The position numbers and the translations under genes were made by a program. A DNA stretch of 64,000 nt from Desulfobacteraceae bacterium (GTDB taxonomy: Bacteria > Desulfobacterota > Desulfobacteria > Desulfobacterales > Desulfosarcinaceae), in contig JABDIN010000072.1 in NCBI GenBank assembly GCA_013003715.1, forward strand, positions 1 through 64,000, in the 5' to 3' direction. The notes beneath the pieces are model-generated. The model was given only the letters and a program-made list of their open reading frames with translations, had not been told where the DNA came from and searched no databases. Shown here piece after piece: positions 1 to 10,128 of the stretch; the first letter of the stretch is position 1, and the number at the start of each line of letters is the position of its first letter.

Positions 1-134
1 CCATAGGTGATGTGTTGAGGGCGAGCCTGCTGGAAAAGGATTTGACCATCAAGGAACTCAATTCCATCGCCAGTTGGGAATATTACGAAAACTGGGGATG
101 GGGCAGAAAACAAACCAAAAAGCCGAAAGCCTGA
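1..134 (+). CDS. C-terminal fragment of an unrecognised protein
   Basis: An open frame enters from the left edge (codons in phase with base 3) and stops with TGA at 132-134. It encodes the last 43 or so residues of a protein. The tail is hydrophilic, contains an aromatic patch (WEYYENWGWG) and ends in a lysine-rich stretch. I do not recognise the family. The 424-base gap and the promoter before nuoA suggest it is not part of the complex I operon. Confidence 0.55.
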   Translation, partial: IGDVLRASLLEKDLTIKELNSIASWEYYENWGWGRKQTKKPKA

Positions 135-211
135 CCCGATTGCATGTATACCCGGCATGGCAGTATATATTTTATTTTCTGTCTGCACCTGGAAGCAACA
201 GACAGAAATAA

Positions 212-254
212 TGTCCAATTAAAAAACACAAATGCCGGATGAAGGCATTCCACC
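212..254 (+). repeat. Diverged copy of a dispersed palindromic repeat
   Basis: By hand alignment without gaps, this segment matches about 30 of 43 bases of the copy at 27931-27973, including the shared end GATGAAGGCATTC / GATGGTATTC. It also contains a short stem AATGCC/GGCATT (231-236 with 244-249). It lies in the non-coding region upstream of nuoA. The most diverged of three copies seen in the window. Confidence 0.45.
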
Positions 255-380
255 GAAATTAAATTTCATGTCTTACCGTGCCGATTTTCCAATAAAGTGG
301 CACCGGGGTGTTTGTCCGGTAGAGCCGCTTGCCCTCTGCATCGTAATAAGAAACGCCCCTGCCCTGTCAACACACTCCCC

Positions 381-409
381 TTGACTTTAAAAATGCCTGA
401 ATTTATAAG
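381..409 (+). promoter_or_regulatory. Sigma-70 type promoter for the nuo operon
   Basis: TTGACT at 381-386 and TATAAG at 404-409 are separated by 17 bases, a close match to the housekeeping -35/-10 consensus. Transcription would start near 416, giving a leader of about 140 bases before nuoA. Apart from the repeat copy and this promoter I see nothing functional in 135-558. Confidence 0.55.
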
Positions 410-558
410 AAAGATGAAAAACGATCCAGGAAAGCATTACCAAAGCTGCATAATCCATTTCATATCTTTAAACCCGTTCATTTTCAGTAAATAAAGACGA
501 TTCGGCGTTTTCTGCGCCATGCCGCTGAATAAAGGCGCTGAAAACATGGGATAGGCTT

Positions 559-966
559 ATGGATCCTGTTAACACCGTAGGGCTGCTCTCACCATGGGAG
601 CCGGGAATATTTTCACTGGTTCTTTTTGGTGCTTTAGTGGTCGGTATCATTACCGTCCTCCACTACATATCCGCCGTGATCGGTGAGCAAAAGCCCGGCA
701 TCGAAAAATCAAGAGTTTACGAAAGCGGCATCATCCCCACCGGCAGTGCCCGGCTGAGATATCCCGTCCCGTTTTTTCTGGTCGCCATATTCTTTCTGAT
801 TTTCGATATCGAAGGGGCCTTCATTTTTGCCTGGGCAGCCGCCATGGGCGATCTGGGGTGGGCTGGTTGGTTTCAGATATCCTTTTTTATTATCGTGCTG
901 TTGATCGGATTGCTCTACATTTGGCGGAAAGGGGGGCTTGAGTGGGGGCCAAAGCCCGGGAAGTGA
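559..966 (+). CDS. nuoA: NADH-quinone oxidoreductase subunit A
   Basis: NuoA, 135 residues, a small membrane subunit of complex I next to the quinone site. It has three hydrophobic helices (about residues 16-38, 73-94 and 105-124). The connecting loop has the family signature around [17 protein letters not shown], followed by [10 protein letters not shown], the conserved acidic motif of the second helix. The length is normal for bacterial NuoA. It is the first gene of the nuo operon, and its 3' end overlaps the proposed GTG start of nuoBCD by 25 bases, so translation is probably coupled. Confidence 0.95.
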   Translation: MDPVNTVGLLSPWEPGIFSLVLFGALVVGIITVLHYISAVIGEQKPGIEKSRVYESGIIPTGSARLRYPVPFFLVAIFFLIFDIEGAFIFAWAAAMGDLGWAGWFQISFFIIVLLIGLLYIWRKGGLEWGPKPGK

Positions 967-3335
967 TATCTACGGACAAGGAAAAACCGAACGGTCTGGA
1001 CATTCTCATCAACTGGGCCAGGTCGCGGAGCCTGTGGCCTATGTTTTTCGGTCTATCCTGCTGTTTCGTCGAAGAAGCCACGGCCATAACGGCCCGCTAC
1101 GATATTGCCCGGTTCGGCGCCGAAGTATTCCGGCCGTCGCCTCGCCAGGCAGACCTGTTGATTGTCTCGGGCACGGTATTTAAAAAGATAGCGCCGGTGG
1201 TTCTGCGGCTTTATGAGCAAATGCCGGAACCCAAATGGGTCATCTCCATGGGCTCCTGTTCCAACACCGGCGGCATGTATGATGTGTACTCGGTGGTTCA
1301 GGGTGTAAATCAAATATTGCCGGTGGATGTCTATATCCCCGGATGCCCGCCCCGGCCTGAGGCGGTCCTGCAGGGACTTACCCTGCTGCAGAAAAAGATC
1401 GCCGAAGAAAGCCCCAGCCGCCCTGTTTTTCACCTGAACGGCGGCAACCAGGGCACCCAGACACCGGTACTCGTGGACGGTGTTTCCAAATCCAGGGACC
1501 CCCGTGGGCCGGGAATGACCGGCGCTCGCATTCGTGGCCGTTCCGCGGCACCACCGGATTTCTGGCAGAGCCGGTCCGATCTCATGTGGGAAGCAAAAGC
1601 CCATCGGATTACCTTTACCGATAATGAGCAGCATCTGATCGATACAGTAAAGCAGCGATTCGGTGAAGATGTACAATCGTCGGATGAGACAGCGGACATG
1701 CCCACCTTGCATGTACCTCCCCAGGTGGCCGGCAAGGTGCTTGCTTTTTTGAAATCAGACGGTGGGTCGCGCTTTAACCGATTGGAAGATCTTACGGCCA
1801 TCGATGAATCGGCGCATCGTAAACCCGGTGATTACTCTGACTACACCGTTGTTTACCACCTGCTCTCCCTGGACCATGCCCGGCGGATACGCATTAAAGT
1901 CCCGGTTGCAGGCGATACCCCATCGATTCCCAGCATCACGGACATATGGCCGTCGGCCAACTGGTACGAACGCGAAGTGTTTGACATGTTCGGTATCGGT
2001 TTCGACAGGCACCCTGACCTGCGCCGTATCCTCATGCCGTCTGACTGGGAAGGCCACCCCTTGCGCAAAACACACCCGAATCGGGCCACGGACATGCCGG
2101 CGTATACGCGCAAAGATGCGCAGGAGCGGCAGCCCGGGGACGCAGGCCTTTTCTTGCAGCAATCCGATGGTCGTGAATCCATGCTTTTGAATTTAGGACC
2201 ACACCATGTGAGCACTCACGGGTTGATGCGGTTTGTCATCGCGCTTGATGGCGAAGTGATAGATGACATGGACATGGAAATCGGTTATCACCACCGGGGA
2301 GCTGAAAAAATCGGCGAACGACAGACCTGGCACCAGTTCATCCCCTACACCGACCGCGTGGATTACCTGGCCGGGGCGGCCAACAATCTGCCTTATGTCC
2401 TCTCGGTGGAGCAGCTTGCGGGGATACAAGTGCCGGACCGGGCGCAATATATCCGGATAATGCTCAGTGAGTTATTCCGTCTCTCCAACCATCTCGTCTA
2501 CTTCGGTACGCTGGCCCATGATGTGGGTGCCATGACCCCCACTTTTTACACCTTCCGCGAGCGGGAAATGATCCTCGATATCGTGGAATTGATCACCGGT
2601 GGCCGGCTTCATCCGTCCTGGCTGAGGATCGGCGGCGTGGCGGCGGACCTGCCCGGCGGATGGAAGGAATCCATTGCGGACTTTGAGAAGATATTCCTCA
2701 AACGCCTGGATGAATATGAATCCCTCATCACCAAAAACGCCATCTTCAGGGCCCGAACAATGGGAATCGGCCGGCTCACCGCCGAAGAGGCCATTGACTG
2801 GGGCGTGACCGGTCCGAATCTGCGGGCGTGCGGTGTGGAATGGGATTTGAGAAAAAACATCCCCTACTCCGGCTACGAATCCATTGATTTTGATATTCCA
2901 ACGGCTCAGGCCGGCGACTGCTACGACCGCTATCTCGTGCGTGTGGAAGAGATGCGCCAGAGCCTGAAGATCATCCGCCAGCTAGTGGCAAACATGCCGC
3001 CCGGCGGACATGTGACCGACGACTATCGCTACGTTGTGCCCAGACGCACGGATATGCTCAAGGACATTGAAACCCTGATCCACCACTTTATCAACGTGAC
3101 CCGCGGCCCCAAAATCCCCTGCGGCGAATCCTATGTGGCCTGTGAAATCCCCCGTGGCGAGCAGGGATATTACGTGGTGAGCGATGGTGTGGGGTACGCG
3201 TACCGCATGCGGATCCGGGCACCGGGATTCGCCAATGTCCAGATACTGCCGAAAATGGCCAGGGGATGGAGTATCGCCGATTTGATCGCCATCATCGGTT
3301 CAGTGGATTATATATTACCGGATATTGATCGATAA
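942..3335 (+). CDS. nuoBCD: NADH-quinone oxidoreductase, fused subunits B, C and D
   Basis: One 797-residue polypeptide combines three peripheral-arm subunits. Residues 1-160 are NuoB: the N2 cluster ligands are visible as tandem Cys in LSCCFVEE, Cys in [11 protein letters not shown] and Cys in [11 protein letters not shown]. Residues about 215-385 are NuoC ([29 protein letters not shown]). Residues about 410-797 are NuoD, the 49-kDa subunit, with [19 protein letters not shown] and the quinone-pocket histidines. NuoB and NuoC are joined by about 50 divergent residues. The start is taken as GTG 942 behind a G-rich stretch (about 931-937); GTG 963 is an alternative. C-D fusion is classical in E. 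coli. Triple fusions are annotated in some other bacteria, including Geobacter as I recall. The stop lies 22 bases before nuoE. Confidence 0.93.
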   Translation: MGAKAREVISTDKEKPNGLDILINWARSRSLWPMFFGLSCCFVEEATAITARYDIARFGAEVFRPSPRQADLLIVSGTVFKKIAPVVLRLYEQMPEPKWVISMGSCSNTGGMYDVYSVVQGVNQILPVDVYIPGCPPRPEAVLQGLTLLQKKIAEESPSRPVFHLNGGNQGTQTPVLVDGVSKSRDPRGPGMTGARIRGRSAAPPDFWQSRSDLMWEAKAHRITFTDNEQHLIDTVKQRFGEDVQSSDETADMPTLHVPPQVAGKVLAFLKSDGGSRFNRLEDLTAIDESAHRKPGDYSDYTVVYHLLSLDHARRIRIKVPVAGDTPSIPSITDIWPSANWYEREVFDMFGIGFDRHPDLRRILMPSDWEGHPLRKTHPNRATDMPAYTRKDAQERQPGDAGLFLQQSDGRESMLLNLGPHHVSTHGLMRFVIALDGEVIDDMDMEIGYHHRGAEKIGERQTWHQFIPYTDRVDYLAGAANNLPYVLSVEQLAGIQVPDRAQYIRIMLSELFRLSNHLVYFGTLAHDVGAMTPTFYTFREREMILDIVELITGGRLHPSWLRIGGVAADLPGGWKESIADFEKIFLKRLDEYESLITKNAIFRARTMGIGRLTAEEAIDWGVTGPNLRACGVEWDLRKNIPYSGYESIDFDIPTAQAGDCYDRYLVRVEEMRQSLKIIRQLVANMPPGGHVTDDYRYVVPRRTDMLKDIETLIHHFINVTRGPKIPCGESYVACEIPRGEQGYYVVSDGVGYAYRMRIRAPGFANVQILPKMARGWSIADLIAIIGSVDYILPDIDR

Positions 3336-3357
3336 TATCCATCCAGACAGGAAAAAG

Positions 3358-3846
3358 ATGCTGCCGGCAGACCTTAAAAAAAATCTGCAGACCAAAATCG
3401 CCACCGTGTCACACCCCCGGGAACTGGTGGTGGATGTGCTGTTCGACATCCAGATGCACTACGGCCACCTCACCGATGAAGCCATCCATGAGGCCGCCGA
3501 ACTTTGCGGGATGGCACCTGTGGAAGTGGAAGAGCTGGCCACCTTTTACACGTTCACCTTCCGGGAGCCCGTGGGTAAATATGTCATCCATGTATGTGAC
3601 AGCGTGGTTTGCTGGATGAACGGATACCAGACCATTCGTGAGTATTTGTGCAGCAAGCTGAATATCAACATGGGCGAAACCACCCCGGACGGTCTGTTTA
3701 CACTGATCCCTGTCTGCTGCATCGGGTATTGCGACCGGTCGCCGGCCATTCTCGTGAATCGGAAGGTACACGGCAGTCTGACACCGGCAAAACTGGATCA
3801 ATTGATCGAAAAAATAAAAATGGAAAATCCGGCACATGTCGAATAA
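3358..3846 (+). CDS. nuoE: NADH-quinone oxidoreductase subunit E
   Basis: NuoE (24-kDa type), 162 residues from ATG 3358, carries the N1a [2Fe-2S] cluster of the NADH-input module. The four cysteine ligands are visible in CDSVVC and in CCIGYC, spaced as in E. coli. An N-terminal thioredoxin-fold helical part precedes them. ATG 3358 is chosen over an upstream in-frame TTG (3325) because AGGA lies a few bases before it and the length then matches the family. The gene overlaps nuoF by 11 bases. Confidence 0.93.
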   Translation: MLPADLKKNLQTKIATVSHPRELVVDVLFDIQMHYGHLTDEAIHEAAELCGMAPVEVEELATFYTFTFREPVGKYVIHVCDSVVCWMNGYQTIREYLCSKLNINMGETTPDGLFTLIPVCCIGYCDRSPAILVNRKVHGSLTPAKLDQLIEKIKMENPAHVE

Positions 3847-5113
3847 GTATCCGCAAATTCTATTTCAAAACCGGAAACCAGACCGCATCGCTACAATGGC
3901 GGAATACAAGGAGAGCGGTGGATACCAGGCGCTCGCCGATGCGCTGTCCAACCGGTCCCCGGCCCAGGTTCAGGAAGAGATCCTGGACGCCGTGTTGCTG
4001 GGGCGCGGGGGCGCCGCATTCCCGGCGGGCCGGAAATTGGAAACGGTGGCCGAAGATGCACCCCATCCGCGATACGTCGTCTGCAATGCCGATGAGATGG
4101 AACCGGGCACCTTCAAGGACAGGGTTCTGATCCACGCTGACCCGCATATGCTCATCGAAGGGATGATCCTGACCGGTTACGCCGTCAACGCGGATAAAGG
4201 CATTGTATTCATCCGCCCGGAATATGAAGGCGCCGCTAAAATACTCGAGCGCGAGATCCGCTTTGCGGAAAAGGAAGGACTGCTCGGTGAGAATATACTG
4301 GGATCCGGATACACCTTTTTCATCGATGTGCATCGGAGCGGCGGCCGGTATATCTGCGGTGAAGTCACGGCACAGCTCAACGCCCTCGAAGGGCGGCGCC
4401 CGAATCCGCGAAAACCGCCGCCTTACCCGACACAAAAAGGGCTGTGGGGGCAACCGACGATTTCTCACAACGTGGAAACCTTATGCTGTTTCCCCCATAT
4501 TCTCAGGAACGGCGCCCGGTGGTTCCGCGACCTTGCCCTCACCGAAACAGGTGCCGGCACCAAGATATTCAGTATCAGCGGCAAGGTGAACCGGCCGGGG
4601 TGCTACGAATTGCCCATGGGGGTCCGGTTGAGTGAAATCATCGAGGTCCATGCCGGCGGTATGGTGGAGGGATCGACATTCAAGGCATGTTTGCCGGGCG
4701 GCGCCTCCACAGGATTCCTGACCCCGGATTTTTACGATATTGAGATGGACTTCGACACCCTTCGCAAAAAGGGACATCGGCTGGGCACCGGGGCCATCAT
4801 GGTTTTTGACCAGAAAACATGCCTCACCGCCGCAACCGTCAACCTCCTTGAATTCTTTGCCAGGGAGTCCTGTGGCTGGTGCACGCCCTGCCGGGAGGGG
4901 TTGCCGTATATCAAACATCTGTTGACGCTCATCGAAAACGGGCAAGGCAGCGAAGACATGATCCCGACCATCAAAAAAATGAGTGCCCAGCTCTGGAACT
5001 CTTACTGTGCCTTTGCGCCCGGCGCGGTGGCACCGGTTGAAAGCTTACTCGTATATTTCGAAGGCGAGGTGAGGGAACATATTAAATTGGGAAGATGCCT
5101 TTTGGGGGACTGA
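3836..5113 (+). CDS. nuoF: NADH-quinone oxidoreductase subunit F (NADH/FMN binding)
   Basis: NuoF (51-kDa type), 425 residues, binds NADH and FMN and carries the N3 [4Fe-4S] cluster. GRGGAAFPAG is the glycine-rich NADH loop and CNADEMEPGTFKDR the FMN region. ESCGWCTPCREG plus a later Cys in SYCAFAPGA supply the N3 ligands. Two positions are unusual against E. coli NuoF: GEETAL near the NADH site reads GEVTAQ, and VNNVETL reads SHNVETL. The start ATG 3836 lies inside the end of nuoE. A 181-base AT-rich gap separates it from the nuoG start. Confidence 0.94.
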   Translation: MSNKYPQILFQNRKPDRIATMAEYKESGGYQALADALSNRSPAQVQEEILDAVLLGRGGAAFPAGRKLETVAEDAPHPRYVVCNADEMEPGTFKDRVLIHADPHMLIEGMILTGYAVNADKGIVFIRPEYEGAAKILEREIRFAEKEGLLGENILGSGYTFFIDVHRSGGRYICGEVTAQLNALEGRRPNPRKPPPYPTQKGLWGQPTISHNVETLCCFPHILRNGARWFRDLALTETGAGTKIFSISGKVNRPGCYELPMGVRLSEIIEVHAGGMVEGSTFKACLPGGASTGFLTPDFYDIEMDFDTLRKKGHRLGTGAIMVFDQKTCLTAATVNLLEFFARESCGWCTPCREGLPYIKHLLTLIENGQGSEDMIPTIKKMSAQLWNSYCAFAPGAVAPVESLLVYFEGEVREHIKLGRCLLGD

Positions 5114-5147
5114 AGCTGCGGATACAATAAGGTGGCGGAGGGGGGTG

Positions 5148-5205
5148 TTAAATTTTAAATACTTTCAAATACTTTTAAATTTTAAATCAATTTTAAATGA
5201 GTAAA
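5148..5205. repeat. AT-rich TTTTAAAT repeats between nuoF and nuoG
   Basis: Four occurrences of TTTTAAAT, plus two of AAATACTTT, lie within about 55 bases in the gap between nuoF and nuoG. Composition is far more AT-rich than the flanking genes. No hairpin terminator with a T-run is visible. It could be an insertion scar, a curved or H-NS-like binding segment, or an internal promoter region. Confidence 0.4.
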
Positions 5206-5294
5206 ATTATAAACACGACCAGTAATGTCGGGAGATCCTTTATATATTTCATGTGATGGTGAAGATTCATTTAACCAGAGGACACACGAATACA

Positions 5295-7805
5295 ATGCCC
5301 ACTCTGACCATTGACAGCCGACAAATCAGCGTGCCCGGGAATACCAAAGTGATCGATGCCGCTGAGCGGCTCGGCATCATGATTCCCCGGTTTTGCTATC
5401 ATCCGGCTCTCGGGGCCGTTGGTGCCTGCCGGGTGTGTGCCGTCAACGTCAAGGAAGGACCCATGACCGGCATTCAAATGAGCTGCATGCTCGATGCCGG
5501 CGACGGTATGGTGATCTCAACCCACGATAAAGACGCCGTGGATTTTCGCATGGCGGTCATCGAATGGTTGATGATGAATCATCCCCACGATTGCCCGGTG
5601 TGTGACGAGGGCGGGCATTGCCTGCTGCAGGACATGACGGTGTCCGGCGGGCACGGCATGCGCCGCTATCCCGGCCCCAAGCGCACCCACCAGGACCAAT
5701 ACCTCGGCCCCCTGGTGCAACATGAGATGAACCGGTGCATCCAGTGCTACCGCTGCGTGCGGTACTACCGCGAATACACCGGGTACAAGGACCTCGGCGT
5801 CCTGGGTATCGGCAGCCGCGTATATTTCGGCCGGACCGGGGACGGGCGTCTGGAAAGTCCGTTTGCCGGCAACCTTATCGATATCTGCCCCACCGGTGTT
5901 TTCACGGACAAGCCGGCCCGGTTCAAAGGCCGCAAATGGGATTTTGAACGCGCTGCCACGGTCTGCACCCATTGCTCCCTGGGATGTTCAACCATAACCA
6001 GTTCCCGGTACCGGGAAATCATCAGGCAGGAAGCCGGTATTTCCCCGGATACCAACGACTGTTTTATCTGTGATCGCGGGCGGTACGGATTCGGATATGC
6101 AAACCTCCCGGACAGACCCCGGCAATACAGGGTGAACGGGAATCCATGCAGCCGCCAAACCGCATGGGCGAAAGCGCTTGATCTGCTCGACACCACTGCC
6201 AATACAAACAATCCATCAACAGTGGCCCTGCTCGTCTCAGCACGCTGCACACTGGAAACCCTGGTGACGGCCAAACACCTGTGTCATCGGAAAGGATGGC
6301 ATGGACCGGTTTGGGATGCACCGTCGGGCAACGACATAAAATCCAGAAACGCCCTTGATGCGCTGGCACCGGAACTGGTCGCCACAATGAAAGATGTCCG
6401 CGAATCGGATTTTATCCTGGCCATCGGCACAGACCCGGTCAATGAAGCGCCGGTTCTCACCCTGGCCCTCAGGCAGGCGCAGCGAAACGGGGCCCACATC
6501 ACTGTAATCGATCCACGGCCCGTCTCCCTGCCATTTGATTTTGAACATCTTCCCACCTCCCCTGAAGAGATGGGCGACCAGTTAGCCGCCATCGTATGCG
6601 CCGCCCTCGGGGGAACGGATCTGTCACATCTCTCGCCGGCAGGCAAAGCTTTTTACGACGATCTGGTGCTACGGAATGCGGCAGCGACAGTCCCGGACGA
6701 AATAGTCGTCGCGCTGAAAAAGAGCCGGCACCCGGTAATCGTTTGCGGAACCCATATGGTGAATGAGGACCTACCGGTTCTGGCGGGTGAATGCGCCCGG
6801 ATGATAAACCAGCCGGAAAGATCCGCCGGGTTGTTTTATGTGCTGCCGGGCGCCAACGGCTTCGGCGCCGCCATGTTCACGGAAACCCATACCAACGCCG
6901 GTCTTCTGCTGGATAAAATCAAGTCCAACGATATAAAAACACTCATCGCCATCGAGCCCGAGGGATGTGCCCACGTTCATTCATCACCGGCAATGGCCGG
7001 CATACTAAAATCCCTGGATTGCCTCCTGGTCATGGATTATCTGGAATCTCCCCTCAGCAGGGCGGCGGATGTTTTTATCCCGACGGCCACCGTTTTTGAA
7101 TCCGGCGGTATTTTCATCAACCAGAACGGTACCGGCCGGTCCATGCAACCGCTGTATATGGGAGGTACACCGATTTTCCAGACCGGTCGGACCGGTCCCC
7201 CCCCGCGCCTGTTCGAGTCCGACATTCCGGGAGCCGAACATGTACCGGCCTGGCTGCCCCTGGCCGATTGGATGGGCCTGTCCCTTTCACCGGACAATTC
7301 GAAACGCCGGTTGGAAATTCTCAAATATACCATTGAAAATGAACCATGGTTGTCGGCGCTGCCCATAAGTGGTGACACGGGGGAAACCGGCATCAAACTG
7401 CGCATCCCCAATCGCCGGTTGAACGAGTTCGCATCACTCCCCCATACCCGCAACAACGCAGGAAACAGCAATTCCCCGGAGATAAGCCTTTACACCGTTG
7501 AACAAACCTTTGGCACCGAGCTTCTGTCTTCGGGCTCTCCGGCACTTGACGAGGTCATTCCACAGATCAGGGCAGCAATGCACCCGGCCGATGCCGAGTT
7601 CCTGAACCTGGCGGATGGAGAAAATCTGACCTTGGTTTTGGACGAAAATCATGAACTCCCTTGCAATGTAAAAATCGAGACTGACATGGCCCAAGGATTC
7701 ATCTTTATCCCCCGCCGTCCGGATCTGCCGTGGCCCGTGCCCGGTTTTGCACCCATACCCCTTCACCCGGATCAGATCCGTCGGGAAAAAGGAGACCTGC
7801 GATGA
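5295..7805 (+). CDS. nuoG: NADH-quinone oxidoreductase subunit G
   Basis: NuoG (75-kDa type), 836 residues, carries the electron-transfer clusters N1b, N4 and N5. The N-terminal ferredoxin domain has CYHPALGAVGACRVC and a distal Cys. HDCPVCDEGGHC holds the His-Cys ligands of N5, and CIQCYRC with DICPTG those of N4. The additional cluster N7 is also present: CTHCSLGC and, about 27 residues on, CDRGRYG, as in E. coli. The molybdopterin-oxidoreductase-like C-terminal domain is degenerate, as usual. The start is ATG 5295 (MPTLTID), which begins the ferredoxin fold; AGAGGA precedes it by 12 bases. A GTG at 5253 would add 14 residues. It overlaps nuoH in ATGA. Confidence 0.94.
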   Translation: MPTLTIDSRQISVPGNTKVIDAAERLGIMIPRFCYHPALGAVGACRVCAVNVKEGPMTGIQMSCMLDAGDGMVISTHDKDAVDFRMAVIEWLMMNHPHDCPVCDEGGHCLLQDMTVSGGHGMRRYPGPKRTHQDQYLGPLVQHEMNRCIQCYRCVRYYREYTGYKDLGVLGIGSRVYFGRTGDGRLESPFAGNLIDICPTGVFTDKPARFKGRKWDFERAATVCTHCSLGCSTITSSRYREIIRQEAGISPDTNDCFICDRGRYGFGYANLPDRPRQYRVNGNPCSRQTAWAKALDLLDTTANTNNPSTVALLVSARCTLETLVTAKHLCHRKGWHGPVWDAPSGNDIKSRNALDALAPELVATMKDVRESDFILAIGTDPVNEAPVLTLALRQAQRNGAHITVIDPRPVSLPFDFEHLPTSPEEMGDQLAAIVCAALGGTDLSHLSPAGKAFYDDLVLRNAAATVPDEIVVALKKSRHPVIVCGTHMVNEDLPVLAGECARMINQPERSAGLFYVLPGANGFGAAMFTETHTNAGLLLDKIKSNDIKTLIAIEPEGCAHVHSSPAMAGILKSLDCLLVMDYLESPLSRAADVFIPTATVFESGGIFINQNGTGRSMQPLYMGGTPIFQTGRTGPPPRLFESDIPGAEHVPAWLPLADWMGLSLSPDNSKRRLEILKYTIENEPWLSALPISGDTGETGIKLRIPNRRLNEFASLPHTRNNAGNSNSPEISLYTVEQTFGTELLSSGSPALDEVIPQIRAAMHPADAEFLNLADGENLTLVLDENHELPCNVKIETDMAQGFIFIPRRPDLPWPVPGFAPIPLHPDQIRREKGDLR

Positions 7806-8794
7806 CCTTGTGGATTTCCGGGTACATATTACTCCTGGTAAAATTCGGACTGGTGCTCGGTTGCCTGCTGTTTCTGGCAGCTTACCTGGTATGGGCGGAA
7901 CGAAAACTGCTGGCCCGTCTGCAAATTCGATACGGACCGAACCGCGCCGGCAAATTCGGGTTGCTTCAACCCATCGCCGATGCGGTTAAAATGATAACCA
8001 AGGAAGACATTATTCCCGCTGAGGCCGACCAGTCCATCTTTTTACTTGCCCCCACGGTGGTGGCGGCCACCGCCCTGCTGATGTTCGCCGTGGTCCCCTT
8101 TGGTGAAAGCCTGGCAATCATGGGTCAACGGATTCCCCTGGTCATTACGGATCTCAATGTGGGTCTGCTGTTTATTTTCGCGCTGTCTTCCCTCGGGGTG
8201 TACGGTGTGGCTCTCGGTGGATGGGCGTCCAATTCAAAATACAGCCTTCTCGGCGGTATCCGGGGTGCCGCCCAGATGATCAGCTACGAGCTTGCACTGG
8301 GCCTTTCACTGGTACCGGTGGTCATGCTGGCAGGGTCCTTCAGTCTGGTGGATATTGTGAACGCCCAATCCGGCTATCCATATATCCTCGTGCAGCCCGT
8401 CTCTTTTGCCGTTTTCTTCATCAGCGCCATGGCGGAGAGCAAACGCATCCCATTTGATCTGCCCGAGGCGGAAAACGAGCTTGGGGCCGGTTATCATACG
8501 GAATACAGCGGTATGCGCTTCGGCCTTTTTTTTATCGGAGAATATGTGCACATCCAGGTGCTCGGGGCGCTGACCGCCGTATTTTTCCTTGGCGGATGGC
8601 ACGGCCCCTTTCTGCCGCCGTTTGTATGGCTGCTGGTAAAAATGATTTTTATCGCCCTGGTGATGATCTGGATCAGGGGCACCCTGCCGCGACTGCGATA
8701 TGACCAGCTCATGGCCCTGGGATGGAAAGTCCTGGTACCGGTGTCGCTGGTCAATATTATCGTCACCGGCGCCGTTATACTCATGGTGGGGTAG
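7802..8794 (+). CDS. nuoH: NADH-quinone oxidoreductase subunit H
   Basis: NuoH (ND1), 330 residues with eight predicted membrane helices, forms much of the quinone chamber. Diagnostic motifs are the N-terminal [21 protein letters not shown] and the quinone-loop stretch [15 protein letters not shown] followed by TEYSGMRF. The start ATG 7802 overlaps the nuoG stop (ATGA), with GGAG a few bases upstream. It is followed after five bases by nuoI. Confidence 0.96.
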   Translation: MTLWISGYILLLVKFGLVLGCLLFLAAYLVWAERKLLARLQIRYGPNRAGKFGLLQPIADAVKMITKEDIIPAEADQSIFLLAPTVVAATALLMFAVVPFGESLAIMGQRIPLVITDLNVGLLFIFALSSLGVYGVALGGWASNSKYSLLGGIRGAAQMISYELALGLSLVPVVMLAGSFSLVDIVNAQSGYPYILVQPVSFAVFFISAMAESKRIPFDLPEAENELGAGYHTEYSGMRFGLFFIGEYVHIQVLGALTAVFFLGGWHGPFLPPFVWLLVKMIFIALVMIWIRGTLPRLRYDQLMALGWKVLVPVSLVNIIVTGAVILMVG

Positions 8795-8799
8795 ACCAT

Positions 8800-9357
8800 A
8801 TGACAGAGATTCAGCAAAAAAACATCAGCATACTCACCGCCATCACGGCAATCGGGCAGGGGTTTGCCACAACCTTCAAACATCTGTTCCGTAAACCCAT
8901 TACCGAACAATATCCCGAGGAAAAACGAGAACTGCCGGCCCGGTCCCGTGCCCGTATCGTATTGACCCGTGATCCGGACGGCAGGGAACGGTGTGTGGCC
9001 TGCTACCTGTGCTCAGCGGTGTGCCCGGTGAGCTGCATCTCCATGCAGTCGGCTGAAAAACCGGATGGACGGCGGTATGCGGCCTGGTTCCGGATCAATT
9101 TCGGACGGTGTATTTACTGCGGGCTGTGCGAAGAAGCCTGCCCCACATCAGCCATCCAGCTCACCCCCGACTTTGAAAACTGCAGAAGAGATATACTCAC
9201 CCTTGTCTATGAAAAAGAAGATCTCCAGGTGGATCATGGGGGCAAGGATGCGGCATATAACTTTTATGAATATGCAGGTGTGGCCACGGATGAGGGGCCC
9301 AAGGGCTCCCATGAAAAGGAGTCGCCGCCGGTGAATGTGAGGAGTAATATGCCGTAG
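8800..9357 (+). CDS. nuoI: NADH-quinone oxidoreductase subunit I (2x[4Fe-4S])
   Basis: NuoI, 185 residues, passes electrons through clusters N6a and N6b toward N2. Both ferredoxin motifs are intact: [12 protein letters not shown] near residue 65 and [12 protein letters not shown] near residue 105. ATG 8800 gives MTEIQQKN and the usual amphipathic N-terminal helix; longer in-frame extensions overlap nuoH and are unlikely. The C-terminal tail is hydrophilic. A 243-base non-coding gap with a repeat copy follows, the largest break in the operon. Confidence 0.95.
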   Translation: MTEIQQKNISILTAITAIGQGFATTFKHLFRKPITEQYPEEKRELPARSRARIVLTRDPDGRERCVACYLCSAVCPVSCISMQSAEKPDGRRYAAWFRINFGRCIYCGLCEEACPTSAIQLTPDFENCRRDILTLVYEKEDLQVDHGGKDAAYNFYEYAGVATDEGPKGSHEKESPPVNVRSNMP

Positions 9358-9436
9358 GCTGGGGCAGACAGGTCCGGACGACTAAAATTTTCCGGCCGCC
9401 AGCGTCATACGTTTCGGGCAAACCGGAACAGGACAA

Positions 9437-9479
9437 GGTCAAATGTCAAAGCTCAATTTGCAAATGAAGGAATGTTGTC
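9437..9479 (+). repeat. Dispersed repeat copy between nuoI and nuoJ
   Basis: Matches about 34 of 43 bases of the copy at 27931-27973 by hand alignment; the shared block includes GTCAAATG, CAAAGCTCAA and CAAATGA. It accounts for part of the 243-base gap (9358-9600); the rest shows no gene or obvious signal. Here only one arm is clear, whereas the 27.9 kb copy has an inverted second arm. Confidence 0.6.
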
Positions 9480-9600
9480 TGTTTTATGTTTTCAGGCAGA
9501 ACCTGAGCATGGGTAATATAGTATTCTTAAGATGCGTCAATTTTCCGGGTCGTGCCTTTGCCGGTCAAAAAAGGTATAAATTGAAACAACTCAAAACAAT

Positions 9601-10128
9601 ATGACAATACACAGCATCATATTTTATCTGCTTTCATCGGTGGTCATCGTCTCGACGGGTATCGCCGTCACCCGACGGGACCTGGTTCATGCGGTGGTGT
9701 ACCTGATTTTTACCTTTTTCGGCACCGCCATGATCTTTTACCTGCTGGGTGCACCGCTCCTGGCGGCCCTGGAGGTGATTATTTATGCCGGCGCCATCAT
9801 GGTTCTGTTTCTATTTATCATCATGATGATACGCACCGAACCGTCCACCGCACCGCTGATTCCTCCCGGTCAATGGTGGCCGGTTATAGGTTTCTGCCTG
9901 CTGTATATCACAGCCGGCTTCTTGTTCATGTACCAGGAGCCGGACTTTTGGGTATTTCTCACCCCGGCCATGGCCACACCCGGTGCATTCGGCAGATTCC
10001 TTTTCCAGACCCATTGGTTGTCCATCGAAATTATTTCGCTGCTATTGCTCATTGCCGTCATCGGCGCCCTGGTGCTGGGTAAACCGGCGGGTAAAAAACC
10101 CAACAAAACAAACGGGAACCGCATATGA
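9601..10128 (+). CDS. nuoJ: NADH-quinone oxidoreductase subunit J
   Basis: NuoJ (ND6), 175 residues with five membrane helices, lines the membrane arm. The glycine/tyrosine-rich third helix (ALEVIIYAGAIMVLFLFIIMM) contains the conserved pi-bulge region that couples quinone chemistry to the proton modules. The C-terminus is short and basic. The Shine-Dalgarno is weak, and the gene follows the repeat-containing gap. It ends in an ATGA overlap with nuoK. Confidence 0.94.
   Translation: MTIHSIIFYLLSSVVIVSTGIAVTRRDLVHAVVYLIFTFFGTAMIFYLLGAPLLAALEVIIYAGAIMVLFLFIIMMIRTEPSTAPLIPPGQWWPVIGFCLLYITAGFLFMYQEPDFWVFLTPAMATPGAFGRFLFQTHWLSIEIISLLLLIAVIGALVLGKPAGKKPNKTNGNRI

Noticed and set aside
1053-1712. 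219-residue minus-strand ORF opposite nuoBCD
   Set aside because: Shadow of the conserved NuoB/NuoC coding strand, as are the many other antisense ORFs along the nuo genes.
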